Source of the DNA: CAZNXJ01 sp964577115 | GTDB taxonomy: Bacteria; Planctomycetota; Planctomycetia; Pirellulales; Pirellulaceae | Direction: 5' to 3' | Assembly (NCBI GenBank): GCA_964577115.1 | Contig: CAZNXJ010000006.1 | Span: 1 to 64,000, forward strand | Length of the DNA stretch: 64,000 nt | Shown: positions 9,588-18,694 of the stretch, piece by piece | Layout: every line of letters begins with the position of its first letter | How positions within the stretch are numbered: position 1 is the first letter of the stretch | The notes under the pieces: generated by a model | Database searches by the model: none | Told to the model about the DNA's origin: nothing | What the model saw: only the letters and a program-made list of their open reading frames with translations | Made by a program: the position numbers and the translations under genes

Positions 9588-10307
9588 ATGGGAACACGCG
9601 AATTGGTGCGTGGTCTGCGCGTAATCGCGGCTGCGACGCTGCTGACAAGCGGGTTAGCTGCCGTCGCCGATGCAGCGGTACTTGTCAAGTACGAGTTTAC
9701 TGGTGGTACTCAGGCGCCGACGTATGTGGACTCGAATGTAAGCGCGAGTGACTTTACGCCGAGCAACGGATTGAAGAAGGATCTAAGTTTCACGGACTCG
9801 GGCGCTGAAGCCCGAGGGTGGAACACTAAGGATCGCGACGAGGCCGTCACGAAAGCGAACGGCAACAACGCCACGTTCTGGGAATTTACAGTCACTGCAG
9901 AGCCGGGTCTCGCGTTTAATCTCGAGTCAATCAAGTTGACTCAGAGTAGCGGAACTGAGGGGCCTACTAATTTCAGCATCGGTCTATTCGATGGCAGTAA
10001 AACGAACTGGATCAGCAATTCCATCAGTACGGCCGGGGGTTTGGAATTGACGGTGGCCCTCGTCCCCAATGTGTCGCTGACGGGGTTAACGAGCGCGATC
10101 ATCCGCATTGCTGCATGGGGTGCGGCAAACAACGGAGTTCCATCGTCTCACTGGACCGTCGACGACATCCAGGTCAACGGGGACGTTGTCGCGGCCACTA
10201 GTGTCGTACCGGAACCCGCCTCCTTCGCGCTGTTGTCGATCGGGACCCTCGGGCTCGCCGGCGTTGCCGCTCGGCGCCGAGCTCGCGAAGCCAAGGCCGG
10301 CAAGTAA
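9588..10307 (+). CDS. PEP-CTERM sorting-domain protein
   Basis: 239 residues. N-terminal signal peptide (about 1-30, cleavage after ADA), a beta-rich central region with no recognised enzyme motif, and a C-terminal PEP-CTERM tail: VPEPASFALLSIGTLGLAG, then an RRRAR cluster. The family is known to be exported and then processed at the cell surface by an exosortase, often in cells that make exopolysaccharide. No exosortase gene is in the window. GGAG (9576-9579) lies upstream of the ATG. The gene is visibly less G+C-biased than its neighbours and is monocistronic, closed by a strong terminator. Related proteins carry the same LTQSSGT / VDDIQVNG style of beta-sandwich; ligand unknown. Confidence 0.88.
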   Translation: MGTRELVRGLRVIAAATLLTSGLAAVADAAVLVKYEFTGGTQAPTYVDSNVSASDFTPSNGLKKDLSFTDSGAEARGWNTKDRDEAVTKANGNNATFWEFTVTAEPGLAFNLESIKLTQSSGTEGPTNFSIGLFDGSKTNWISNSISTAGGLELTVALVPNVSLTGLTSAIIRIAAWGAANNGVPSSHWTVDDIQVNGDVVAATSVVPEPASFALLSIGTLGLAGVAARRRAREAKAGK

Positions 10308-10337
10308 ACGCCGCCGCTAACGCGAACTGAATGAGGA

Positions 10338-10372
10338 CGCCGTGGGCAGGGGTGCCCACGGCGTTTCTTGTT
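10338..10372. terminator. Rho-independent terminator, probably bidirectional
   Basis: Perfect 11-base-pair stem: CGCCGTGGGCA (10338-10348), loop GGGG, TGCCCACGGCG (10353-10363), then TTTCTTGTT. It lies between the PEP-CTERM gene (plus) and the end of the kinase gene (minus, ends 10462). The T-rich run is on the plus strand, so it primarily ends the PEP-CTERM transcript. Confidence 0.85.
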
Positions 10373-10461
10373 GCGTCGGGAGTGTCCGCAGTGTGGCGGC
10401 AACGTTGGCGCGTAGTGAAGTCCGCTCCAGCGCCGTGAGTGCCTTCTTATGGAACGCTGAT

Positions 10462-12102
10462 TCACTCGAGCCGGCGGGTCATCTTGCGCTGGCGGTAGTA
10501 TTTCAGGCCGGGAAAGAAGAAGCAGCTGGCTGATACGATGCCGAAGAGCAGGTGAGCGATTTCCGGCAGCAGGGCCATGAGCACGGCCGTGATCAACAGC
10601 GCGATCGATTGAATGTAAAACGCGCCCGATAAGATGCCCGCCTTCACGATGAAGACCATGCTCGCGATCACGCCGAGCACGGGGGAGAGCGTCAAGACGG
10701 GCAAGTCGAGCCACCATTCGAACGGAAACAAGGACGCGATGCCGACCATGCTCGCAAACCACACGTGCGCAATCTGCCGCTCGACGAACATCACCGGCCC
10801 CATGCGGCGCCGCAGCAGCCAGAACACTCCGGCCCACGTCCACAGGCCGAAAATCCAGAGCGCGATGTAGTGCCAGCGCACGTTGTCGTCAAAGTATTCG
10901 AGCAAGTTTGTGAGCAGCGAGACGACGAGTAGCACGAGGCTGTGCCACATCCAAAGCAGGCCCCAGTTTTCGAGCACCGTTGCGTGATGGGTCTCGCGAA
11001 ACATGCGTGCGAGCACCTGCCCAAAGCGGCCGCTGCGCGCGGCGATCGGCTCGTCCTGCAAGTATGCTTCCAGATCCTCGGCCAGCGCCTCCGCCGACGG
11101 ATAGCGCAGATCCTGGGGCTTTTGCAAACAGCGTAGGGCGATCATTTCCAGGTCACGATCGGCGCGCGGGTTGTGCGCTCGCGGCGGTACCGGGTCCTGC
11201 TCGAGTACCTTCAGTACCGTATCGACAGGCGACGCCGCTTCGAACGGTGGGCGCCCCGAGATCATGTGGTACAGAATGCAGCCGAGGCTATACACGTCGC
11301 TCGTCGGCCCCAGCTCGCCCCGCGCTCCCGCGGCCTGCTCGGGCGGCATGTAAGCGGGCGTGCCAAGCACCGCGCCGCTGCGCGTGATGCTCACCGTGTC
11401 GGACTGCTGTTTTGCAAGCCCGAAGTCGGTGATGTGCGGCTGTCCGTCCTTATCCAGAAGGATGTTCGAGGGTTTGAGGTCCCGGTGGAGGATGCCGCGC
11501 TGGTGAGCGGCATGGATGCCGCGCGCGACAATCGCCAGAATGCGCGCGGCTTCGCGGGGCGGCATGGGACCGCGTGCGAGCCGGTCGGCGAGCGTCTCGC
11601 CGGGGATGTAGCGCATGCTGAAATAGGGCAGGCCGTCGTACTGTCCGACTTCATAGACGGGAACGATGGCAGGGTGATCGAGCTGCGCTGCGGCTTCTGC
11701 TTCCGCTCGGAACCGGTCGAGATCCGCGGCCGACGCGAGTACTCCGCGGAGGATCATTTTGACAGCGACTTCCCGCTGTAGGCTGATCTGCCGCGCGCGG
11801 TACACGACGCCCATGCCGCCGCGGCCGAGTTCTTCCAGTAGTTCGTAGTCGCCGAAGCGGCAGGGCAGTTCACGTTCGGGAGGCAGCGGCGCTTCCGGCG
11901 GCTCGTCGTGAACATCCGGCGCGTTCGTGCCCGCCGCGTCGGCGACGAGCACCGCGCCCCAGAGCCGCCTCAGCTCGCTCGCCAGTTCCGGGTGCTCCCG
12001 ACAAACCGCCTCGATGTCCACGGACTCGCCGCGGTTCACGCGGTCCGACAATTCGGCCAGCAACGTGGCCAGCTTCAGGTCATGCGGCGAATCGGAATTC
12101 AT
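10462..12102 (-). CDS. Ser/Thr protein kinase with multi-pass membrane C-terminus
   Basis: 546 residues. The N-terminal 80 residues resemble the helical lead-in of planctomycete kinases (REHPELASELRRL). The kinase domain runs about 85-350: GRGGMGVV (93-100), lysine 115, HRDLKPSN from 206, canonical DFG 226-228, and a PPEQ motif in the activation segment. After it come five or six hydrophobic helices (about 378-535) with no obvious extracellular sensor domain. The start ATG overlaps the stop of the sigma-factor gene (ATGA, 12099-12102), implying translational coupling. Full catalytic residues suggest an active kinase, unlike the DFN variant at the left end of the window. Confidence 0.94.
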   Translation of the reverse strand: MNSDSPHDLKLATLLAELSDRVNRGESVDIEAVCREHPELASELRRLWGAVLVADAAGTNAPDVHDEPPEAPLPPERELPCRFGDYELLEELGRGGMGVVYRARQISLQREVAVKMILRGVLASAADLDRFRAEAEAAAQLDHPAIVPVYEVGQYDGLPYFSMRYIPGETLADRLARGPMPPREAARILAIVARGIHAAHQRGILHRDLKPSNILLDKDGQPHITDFGLAKQQSDTVSITRSGAVLGTPAYMPPEQAAGARGELGPTSDVYSLGCILYHMISGRPPFEAASPVDTVLKVLEQDPVPPRAHNPRADRDLEMIALRCLQKPQDLRYPSAEALAEDLEAYLQDEPIAARSGRFGQVLARMFRETHHATVLENWGLLWMWHSLVLLVVSLLTNLLEYFDDNVRWHYIALWIFGLWTWAGVFWLLRRRMGPVMFVERQIAHVWFASMVGIASLFPFEWWLDLPVLTLSPVLGVIASMVFIVKAGILSGAFYIQSIALLITAVLMALLPEIAHLLFGIVSASCFFFPGLKYYRQRKMTRRLE

Positions 12103-12743
12103 TGTTTGCCGGAACTGGCAGCCTCGTCGGTTCCGCTGAGCAGCTCGCGCAGGCGCCGCAAGGCGCGCAAGTACCGCATGCTCGCCGCCGGTTCGCTCAG
12201 GTTGAGTGCCTGCGCAATCTCCTGGTTCGTCAGCCGCTCGTAATGGCGCATCAGGATGACTTCCGCGTCGTTTTCGCCGAGCTCGCTAATGGCCTGTTCG
12301 ACACGCCGTAGAATTTCGCGCTGCGTCGCGGCAGCTCGCGGCGTCAGTTCGGGGTCTTGGAGCTGCGCGGCCAGCTCCATGGTCGAATGGTCCATGCCGG
12401 CGGGTGCGGCGAGCGGTCGTTCGCGGTCGACGCTCCGCTTGGCCGAACCTCGGTGGCGGCGATGAGCGTCGATGATTCGATCGCGAGCGATCTGGCGCAG
12501 CCAGAGCCGGAACGACATGATGGGGTTGCGCAGGTAATCCTGAAGGCGCCGGTTCGCTTCGACCATTACCTCCTGCACAACGTCGCTGACATCGACGCGC
12601 CGCTGAATGCGCTGGTCCAAGCGCATCTGCACGAGCCGTTTTACGGCGTCGCGGTGGCGATCCAGCAGCCCGTTCACCGCCTCGGCGTCCCCCTGTTTGG
12701 CTTCGGCCAGCAGCTGTTCGGTCTTTTGTTCGTCGGGCCACAT
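12099..12743 (-). CDS. ECF RNA polymerase sigma factor, kinase-coupled
   Basis: 214 residues. Region 2 at about 40-115 (DVSDVVQEVMVEANRRLQDY; LRQIARDRIIDAHRRH) and region 4 at about 150-200 (LRRVEQAISELGENDAEVILMRHYE, then NQEIAQALNLSEPAASMRYLRALRRLRELL) are clear. Overlaps the downstream kinase start by four bases. It is divergent from a second ECF gene at 12854; the 110-base gap holds two inverted repeats. Target promoters are unknown. Confidence 0.93.
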   Translation of the reverse strand: MWPDEQKTEQLLAEAKQGDAEAVNGLLDRHRDAVKRLVQMRLDQRIQRRVDVSDVVQEVMVEANRRLQDYLRNPIMSFRLWLRQIARDRIIDAHRRHRGSAKRSVDRERPLAAPAGMDHSTMELAAQLQDPELTPRAAATQREILRRVEQAISELGENDAEVILMRHYERLTNQEIAQALNLSEPAASMRYLRALRRLRELLSGTDEAASSGKQ

Positions 12744-12764
12744 GGCGTTATTATGCGAGAACCA

Positions 12765-12836
12765 CAGGCAACAGCAAGCTGAGCTGCTACCTTGTTGCCT
12801 GAGAGGCGAATCGTTTTCCGCGTGCGATTCGTCTCA
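12765..12836. promoter_or_regulatory. Two adjacent inverted repeats in a divergent sigma-factor intergenic region
   Basis: Repeat 1: CAGGCAACA (12765-12773) and TGTTGCCTG (12793-12801), nine perfect pairs. Repeat 2: TGAGA-CGAATCG on the left (12800-12804 and 12807-12813, with GG bulged) and CGATTCGTCTCA on the right (12825-12836), twelve pairs. They fill the 110 bases between two divergent ECF genes and could be operators or 5'-leader hairpins. Function is inferred; no T-run follows on either strand. Confidence 0.45.
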
Positions 12837-12853
12837 TAAAAGAAGGCGACACA

Positions 12854-13405
12854 GTGTCCAAGAGCATCAGCCAGATACCCCCTCCATCGACGGACGCCTC
12901 GAAGGCGCCCAGCCTGGAGGATGCCTTTGCGCGCTATCAGCCCGAATTGCTGGGCGCGCTGGTCTGCCTGGTGGGGAACATCGAGGACGCTCGCGATGCC
13001 CTCCAGGAGGCCTTCGTTAAATGCTGGCGCAACCAGCACCAGGTCGCGGACGTACAAAATCTCAAGGCGTGGATTTTTCGCATCGTTTTGAATACCGGCC
13101 GGGATGTGCGGGCAACCGCTTGGCGCCGACGCCGCCAGGCGCTGCCGGACGATGAAGCCATGATCGAAAGCCATCACGATGGACCGTCGGCGGTTGTCGA
13201 GGCCGCGGAGGAAGCCGAGCGGATTCGCGAGGCGGTGCGGCAACTGCGCCCGGAGGAACAGGAGGTATTTCTCCTGCGGCAAAATGGAGGCATGACCTAC
13301 GAGGAGATCGCCGAAGCGATGGGGATCCCCACGGGGACCGTCAAGACACGCATGCGATTGGCCCTTATCCGGCTGCGCGAGACGCTGGCCGATGCCGATC
13401 GATGA
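12854..13405 (+). CDS. ECF RNA polymerase sigma factor
   Basis: 183 residues from a GTG at 12854, supported by AGAAGG at 12841-12846. Sigma-70 region 2 at about 25-95 (ARDALQEAFVKCW; NLKAWIFRIVLNTGRD) and region 4 at about 125-180 (LRPEEQEVFLLRQNGGMTYE, then EIAEAMGIPTGTVKTRMRLA) are typical. The next gene, 18 bases downstream, begins with a short acidic region followed by one membrane helix, as in ECF-linked anti-sigma proteins. The pair therefore looks like a sigma/anti-sigma unit rather than a sigma/kinase unit. Confidence 0.93.
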   Translation: MSKSISQIPPPSTDASKAPSLEDAFARYQPELLGALVCLVGNIEDARDALQEAFVKCWRNQHQVADVQNLKAWIFRIVLNTGRDVRATAWRRRRQALPDDEAMIESHHDGPSAVVEAAEEAERIREAVRQLRPEEQEVFLLRQNGGMTYEEIAEAMGIPTGTVKTRMRLALIRLRETLADADR

Positions 13406-13423
13406 GGCAACTATGGTGAGCCA

Positions 13424-16400
13424 GTGAGTCGGGATCACGAAAGCGACATGAACGAACAACGCCCCGAAGCAACTCGCGACGAAGACCTCCAACAGCAGTT
13501 GTGGGAGTTCGTCTATGATTTGCTTCCCCCGGACGAAGCCGACGCGCTGGTCGAGCGGATTTCTCGCGATCCGCACGTGGCACGGTTGTACGCCGAGGTA
13601 AAACTGCGCACGGATATCGTGCGTGACGCCCTGCGGCAGGACGCTCCGCCCGTCGCCCTTCGCCCGCCTTCCACCACCAGCCTGCCTGCCAAGGACGCCG
13701 CCCGTTCCCCGGCGGCTCGGCGGTACTATGCACGCTGGGGCAATGCGCTGGCGATGATTCTCGCCGCTTCGCTCGTTCTGATGCTTGGCGTACAGCTTTG
13801 GCGGATCGAGCGGCCCGGTCATGCGGTGTCCATGCAAGGCGCGCCAGTGCGCACCACGGCCATCGTGCCGCGCTCGCCGGCCGCCAAGGCATCCAGTCCC
13901 GTTGCCGTGATGACACGCAACCTGGCGGGCGAACCCGTTCCGACGCCCGTCGAGGCCGAAGTGCTCAACTCGGACAACGAAGTGCTGTGGCGCTACCGAG
14001 GCAATACGGGCCCCGATGGCACTCTTCAGGTGCAGGTGCCCGTGGCGCATGTCGTGCCGAACAATTCGCTGCGTTTGCTGGCGGCCGGCAACCGGGACGA
14101 CGAAGCACTGGTGGCAAACTTCAGCGTGCTCGAGCCCGAGCGCTCGACGTATCTGATGACGGACCGTCCGGTTTATGCACCGGGCGAGACGATGTATTTT
14201 CGCTCCCTCACGCTCCCCAAGCTCGTTACCGGCCAGACGGCGGACGGTGCGGTGCGGTTCGAAGTCCACGATCCACGCGGCCGAGTCTATTTCGAGCAGA
14301 CGGGGATTACCGAGCAGGGGGTCGCGGCTGGCGAATTGCCGCTCGGCGCGCAGGCTTCTGAAGGCCTGTATGCACTCGTCGCTCGCAGCCCGGACGGTCA
14401 GTTCCGTGAAACGCGCCGCGAGTTCGTCGTGCAGCCGGATCGCGAAAAACGGCTGCACATCCATGTGGCGTTTGACCGTACGACCTATCGGCCCAGCGAT
14501 GCGGTGGTTGCCGCGATTGGCGTCGAAACGCTTGACCGCCAGCCGGTGGCCGGCGCGGCGCTTCGGTGCGAAGTCTGGGTGGATGGCCAGCCGCTCGAAC
14601 TTCCGGAAGCTCCGCAGACAGCGTCGGTCGACGGGACGGCCCAACTACGGATCGAGCTGCCCTCCGACCTTGCAGTGGGCGACGCACTGCTGCGCGTCTC
14701 GGCCGGACGCGACGCAACGGCGGGCTTCGAGCAGTCAATCGTGCAGCGGATCCCCGTCGAGGTCCCCGTGGCCATGGTGCAGCTTCTGCCGGAGGGCGGC
14801 GAGCTCGTTGCGGGTGTTCCCAATCGCCTTTACTTCTCGGCTACCAACCCCGCAGGCCGGCCTATCGATTTTCAAGGGCGGCTGGTCGACGAGGGCGGAT
14901 CGACGGTGGCCGAGTTGCTGACCGATGCGCAAGGGCGCGGTGTCGTCGAGCTGATCGCGCAGACCGGAACCTATCGCGTTGAACTCGATGCTCCACCCGA
15001 ATGGACGCTCGAGGCAACCCCGCTCACGTGCACGCCGGAACGCTTCGCCACACTGAATACGGGAAGCAGTGTGTTTGCGGCGGGCGAGCCGCTTCGGCTC
15101 GCGCTGTATGCCAACGACGTGGGCCGCTCCGTAGCGCTCGTTGCGACGGCCGGTGGAGTCGATGTTGGCAATCTCGTCGTCACCACAAGCGGCGATCCAT
15201 CGGGACAGTGGATCGAACTGCCGATCGCCGAGACCGCTCAGGGTGTTATCCGCTTGACGCTTTTTGATGCCGAGCAGCAACCGCCGCAGGCGGTCGCTGA
15301 ACGGCTGGTATATCGGCGGCCCGCCGAGCGACTGCACCTGCAAGCGCGCCGTAATCAGCTCTCGGCGGGAGCTCAGACATGGAACATTGAAGTAGCCGAC
15401 CAGAACGGCGATCCAACCGATGCGCTGCTCGGCATTGCCGTTGTCGGCGGCAAGCCAGAGCGGCGATGGCGCGACAGCGAACTTCCGGACCCACAAACGG
15501 CCTTCCTGCTGCTCGATGCAATCGATCATCCGGAGGAACTGGAGAACGCCGACGTTTACCTGGGGGAAGATCCGGCGGCCGAGCGTGCCTTGGATTTGCT
15601 GCTCGGCGTGCGCGGCTGGCGCCGTATCGACTCGGCTGGCGACGTGCTGTTAGCCCGTGCCGGGCAGTTGGCGAGTCAGCCCGCGGTGGTTTCGTCGCCC
15701 GTCGAGCCGCCGCAGATGCTTGACAATCTCGCTCAGATTCACGACCGCCAGCGGCTAGCCATGGATTATGAATATTCCGCCGCGACACAGCGCCGAGCGG
15801 CCGCGCGGCTGCTGCTTCCAGTCGGTGCTCTGGCAGTGGTTATTCTCCTAGGAATGGCGCTCTTCCGGCTCGCCCACGTTTGGACCTGGGTCCCGGCAGT
15901 TGGCGTGGCCGCCGCGAGTGTTCTCGTCGGCATGCTTTGGTTGACTGCCGACGCGCCGTCTGGGGCGACGGTGGCGTCGAATAAGATGGCGAGCGGCGAG
16001 GTGCCCGACTCGATCGCCTTGTTAGCGGATGGGACGGAGTCCGCTTCCGCCGACTTGGAAGCCGCACCTGACGCCAAACAGATGGGACGGCCGCCGATGG
16101 AGCACGGCGAATCCCAGGAAAGCCTGGAATTTTCGGCCGACAATCGACCTTCCGCTGGTGCGATGGCGCCGGTTGTGCCTCCTGCACCACTCGAATTGGA
16201 GGCCGACGCGACGGAGCGTCTCAGTCGGTCGAACGATTTTCCGGCCGAAGCTGCTCCCGAATCCAGCCTCGCAGCCGGGATAGAAGCACGTTACGCGCGG
16301 CCTCTGCTGCGTGCGCCAGCGCCGCTGGCCGATGAACTGGCTCGCCGTAACGTTGCCGACCGCGAAGCGGCTGCCGGCGAGCCCCCCGCGGCCCAGCGCG

Positions 16401-18541
16401 GCGCGGAGCCTCTGCCCCAATCGCAACCTTCAGGGCGTTTCTCCAGGAGCATCGACCGCGAGGCGACCGCGGAGCTGCGCAAATCCAATGATGAGCGTAC
16501 TCTCTCGCAGCAGGGGGACGAGCCCGCTCCGGCAGTTGCTGCCACCGACTCCGTGGATGGCCGCGGCGGAGCGATGGGCGCGGCTCCCGGCGCTGCGGAA
16601 TTTGGGGCGCCTTCTCTCGTGACTCGCGGCGAAGCGGAATTTGGACGTGATGCAGCGGTCCGGTCCAATCAGTTTCGCACATTCGCCTACCAACCACCCT
16701 CGGCCGGCGTTCCTGGAGCTGCGGGTGCCGAAGCACCTGTCACGCTTTTCTGGGACCCGAAGCGTCCAGCCGTGAACGGAAACGCTGCATTCGATTTCGC
16801 AATTCCAGCGGATCTCGAGTCGGTGCAGTTGATGGCGGTTGCACATACGACACGTGGGATCGGTTCGCTGCATGAAACGTTTGAAATTCGGCCGCCGCTT
16901 ACATTGGACGCACCTCGGTTGACGCGCCTTTCGGTGGGGGATCGCTTCCAGCTTCCTGTCACAATCACCAATTACCTGCCGGTGCCCGTGAATGTCGAAC
17001 TGAGCTACACGGTGAACGGCGAAGATCAGCTGGCAGACGATACTGGGAATTCGAGCGGCATTCGTGTTGAGGGCGGATCCGCCACGATCCACCTGTTGCC
17101 TTTGTTTGAAGCCCGCGAAGTCGGTCCGGCGCAGATCGCGATCGAAGCGAACGCGAGTGAAGGCGAGGCTGAGCTTCAACTGCCCACCGTTATCACACCG
17201 CTCGCCCCGGCCATGTACTGGCAGCACGCCGCGATCGCTGCGAATGCGCGGCCCGAGGTGATCGAAATGCCCGCGCTGCCCGAAGCGTTCATCGGAAGAT
17301 TCTCGCTGCGCGGTTACCCGTCTCTCGCGGCGGAATTGCGGGATGGTATTGAGACGTTGGGTCGGCAGCTCGTGGAGACGCGCCGCGAACTCGCCGCGGC
17401 CGCCACTTCGGTGCAAAACTGGTTTGCAAATGCTGGCGTGGGCGACCCGGAGCTCGCCGAACAACTGCGCACCTGGCGTGAGTTCGGCATTTCCGCCACG
17501 GGAGAGTTCGAACAGCGGTCGCAGCAAATCACTTCCACTCTGCGAAGCGATATAGCCGCCCGCGAGAAGGCGCTGGACTTCCATGCGCAAGACACAGCCC
17601 AAGCCGGCACGGCGCGGCCCCTGGCGGAGATACTAACCGAGCAGCCCCAGCGGCTTGCCGAAACGCTCGCCCAGCGCCAGCGCGCCGATGGCAGTGTGCC
17701 GGAGCTAGGTGACCAGACACTCGATCAAACGACAGCGCAGTCGCCTGTGGCGAAGTCGGCGATTGCCGCGGTGATTCTGGATCGCGAACACGGCGCAGAG
17801 GCTTCTCGCGCGCGGCGGTGGCTGCGCACGCAGCGCAGCGGCGACGGCGGGTTTGGACGGCCCGACGCGACGAGCCTGGCGGTGCAAGCACTGACGCTGG
17901 ATCCGCAGCGGCCGGCCGTCGCGCCGGATGATGTGCGCGTCGAGCTGTATTCATCTCGCCAGCGTCTCACCGATCTGCGAGTCGCCGCCGGTAGTTCGCG
18001 CCCCGTTGAGTGGCGGCAGTGGGGTGATTTGCCTGCCGAACAACCAATCAAGTTCGAGTTGCGTGTCAGTGGCGTGGACGAACTGCCATACGTTCTGGAA
18101 ACCGTGATCTACGGGCAGCCGGATGCATCCCAGCGAGAGACTGAGCTTGTTGTATCGAGTCAGCTTGAAAGCGATCAGGTGGCGCTCGGGGAAAGTACCA
18201 CGCTCCGCATCACGGCCGAGCGGCGCCGTGCGGCGGACGTGCGGCTCGTCGTGACTCCGCCGAGCGGTGTGCGTGTCGACCAACGAACGGTGAACAATCA
18301 GCTTGCTCGCCGCGCTCTCGACTACACCTGGCGTGACGACGGAGAGTTGGTGATCGAATGGCCCGGCGCCGCGGACGCGCCGGAGGGGGGCGATACCGAG
18401 AATCGGCTCGAGCTCGCGGTGCCGCTGGAAGCCGTCGTTCCCGGGCAGTTCCAGGTGGTGCCGGTCACGGCCAGCTACAGCGACGCGCCTAGCCGCTGGG
18501 CCGCATCCTCGCGCGTCGCGCTGCGCGTCGTGAACGAGTAA
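13424..18541 (+). CDS. Giant membrane macroglobulin-like protein with anti-sigma-like N-terminus
   Basis: 1705 residues from GTG 13424 (ATG 13448, nine codons in, is an equally plausible start). Parts in order: anti-sigma-like cytoplasmic region (about 1-100: LWEFVYDLLPPDEADALVER); membrane helix about 106-126; MG2-type macroglobulin domains about 235-440 (signature TDRPVYAPGET, then FDRTTYRP); further beta domains; two more membrane helices about 795-842; a low-complexity Ala/Glu/Pro-rich linker about 845-1095; a second macroglobulin block from about 1105 (VTLFWDPKRPAVNG); a helical region about 1290-1500 resembling a thioester (TED) toroid (LRTQRSGDGGFG); and a C-terminal beta domain. I find no CxEQ thioester motif. 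Probably envelope-anchored and co-regulated with the sigma factor just upstream; ligand unknown. Confidence 0.85.
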   Translation: MSRDHESDMNEQRPEATRDEDLQQQLWEFVYDLLPPDEADALVERISRDPHVARLYAEVKLRTDIVRDALRQDAPPVALRPPSTTSLPAKDAARSPAARRYYARWGNALAMILAASLVLMLGVQLWRIERPGHAVSMQGAPVRTTAIVPRSPAAKASSPVAVMTRNLAGEPVPTPVEAEVLNSDNEVLWRYRGNTGPDGTLQVQVPVAHVVPNNSLRLLAAGNRDDEALVANFSVLEPERSTYLMTDRPVYAPGETMYFRSLTLPKLVTGQTADGAVRFEVHDPRGRVYFEQTGITEQGVAAGELPLGAQASEGLYALVARSPDGQFRETRREFVVQPDREKRLHIHVAFDRTTYRPSDAVVAAIGVETLDRQPVAGAALRCEVWVDGQPLELPEAPQTASVDGTAQLRIELPSDLAVGDALLRVSAGRDATAGFEQSIVQRIPVEVPVAMVQLLPEGGELVAGVPNRLYFSATNPAGRPIDFQGRLVDEGGSTVAELLTDAQGRGVVELIAQTGTYRVELDAPPEWTLEATPLTCTPERFATLNTGSSVFAAGEPLRLALYANDVGRSVALVATAGGVDVGNLVVTTSGDPSGQWIELPIAETAQGVIRLTLFDAEQQPPQAVAERLVYRRPAERLHLQARRNQLSAGAQTWNIEVADQNGDPTDALLGIAVVGGKPERRWRDSELPDPQTAFLLLDAIDHPEELENADVYLGEDPAAERALDLLLGVRGWRRIDSAGDVLLARAGQLASQPAVVSSPVEPPQMLDNLAQIHDRQRLAMDYEYSAATQRRAAARLLLPVGALAVVILLGMALFRLAHVWTWVPAVGVAAASVLVGMLWLTADAPSGATVASNKMASGEVPDSIALLADGTESASADLEAAPDAKQMGRPPMEHGESQESLEFSADNRPSAGAMAPVVPPAPLELEADATERLSRSNDFPAEAAPESSLAAGIEARYARPLLRAPAPLADELARRNVADREAAAGEPPAAQRGAEPLPQSQPSGRFSRSIDREATAELRKSNDERTLSQQGDEPAPAVAATDSVDGRGGAMGAAPGAAEFGAPSLVTRGEAEFGRDAAVRSNQFRTFAYQPPSAGVPGAAGAEAPVTLFWDPKRPAVNGNAAFDFAIPADLESVQLMAVAHTTRGIGSLHETFEIRPPLTLDAPRLTRLSVGDRFQLPVTITNYLPVPVNVELSYTVNGEDQLADDTGNSSGIRVEGGSATIHLLPLFEAREVGPAQIAIEANASEGEAELQLPTVITPLAPAMYWQHAAIAANARPEVIEMPALPEAFIGRFSLRGYPSLAAELRDGIETLGRQLVETRRELAAAATSVQNWFANAGVGDPELAEQLRTWREFGISATGEFEQRSQQITSTLRSDIAAREKALDFHAQDTAQAGTARPLAEILTEQPQRLAETLAQRQRADGSVPELGDQTLDQTTAQSPVAKSAIAAVILDREHGAEASRARRWLRTQRSGDGGFGRPDATSLAVQALTLDPQRPAVAPDDVRVELYSSRQRLTDLRVAAGSSRPVEWRQWGDLPAEQPIKFELRVSGVDELPYVLETVIYGQPDASQRETELVVSSQLESDQVALGESTTLRITAERRRAADVRLVVTPPSGVRVDQRTVNNQLARRALDYTWRDDGELVIEWPGAADAPEGGDTENRLELAVPLEAVVPGQFQVVPVTASYSDAPSRWAASSRVALRVVNE

Positions 18542-18694
18542 CGCGTGCACGGAAGCTCGCACTGCGGCGGATTGTACGCCATGAATGCATGCTGGCGGCG
18601 GGGGAACGCTCACCCTGGGTTACTCTAGGCCCCTAGGGACCGCAAAGTTAGAATCGCTTGGGAGGAGAAAATCTCGGGTTCAGGGTGGATTACG

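Noticed and set aside
12674..14644. Minus-strand open frame of 656 codons
   Set aside because: It runs opposite both the ECF sigma and the macroglobulin-like gene and shows no family motif.
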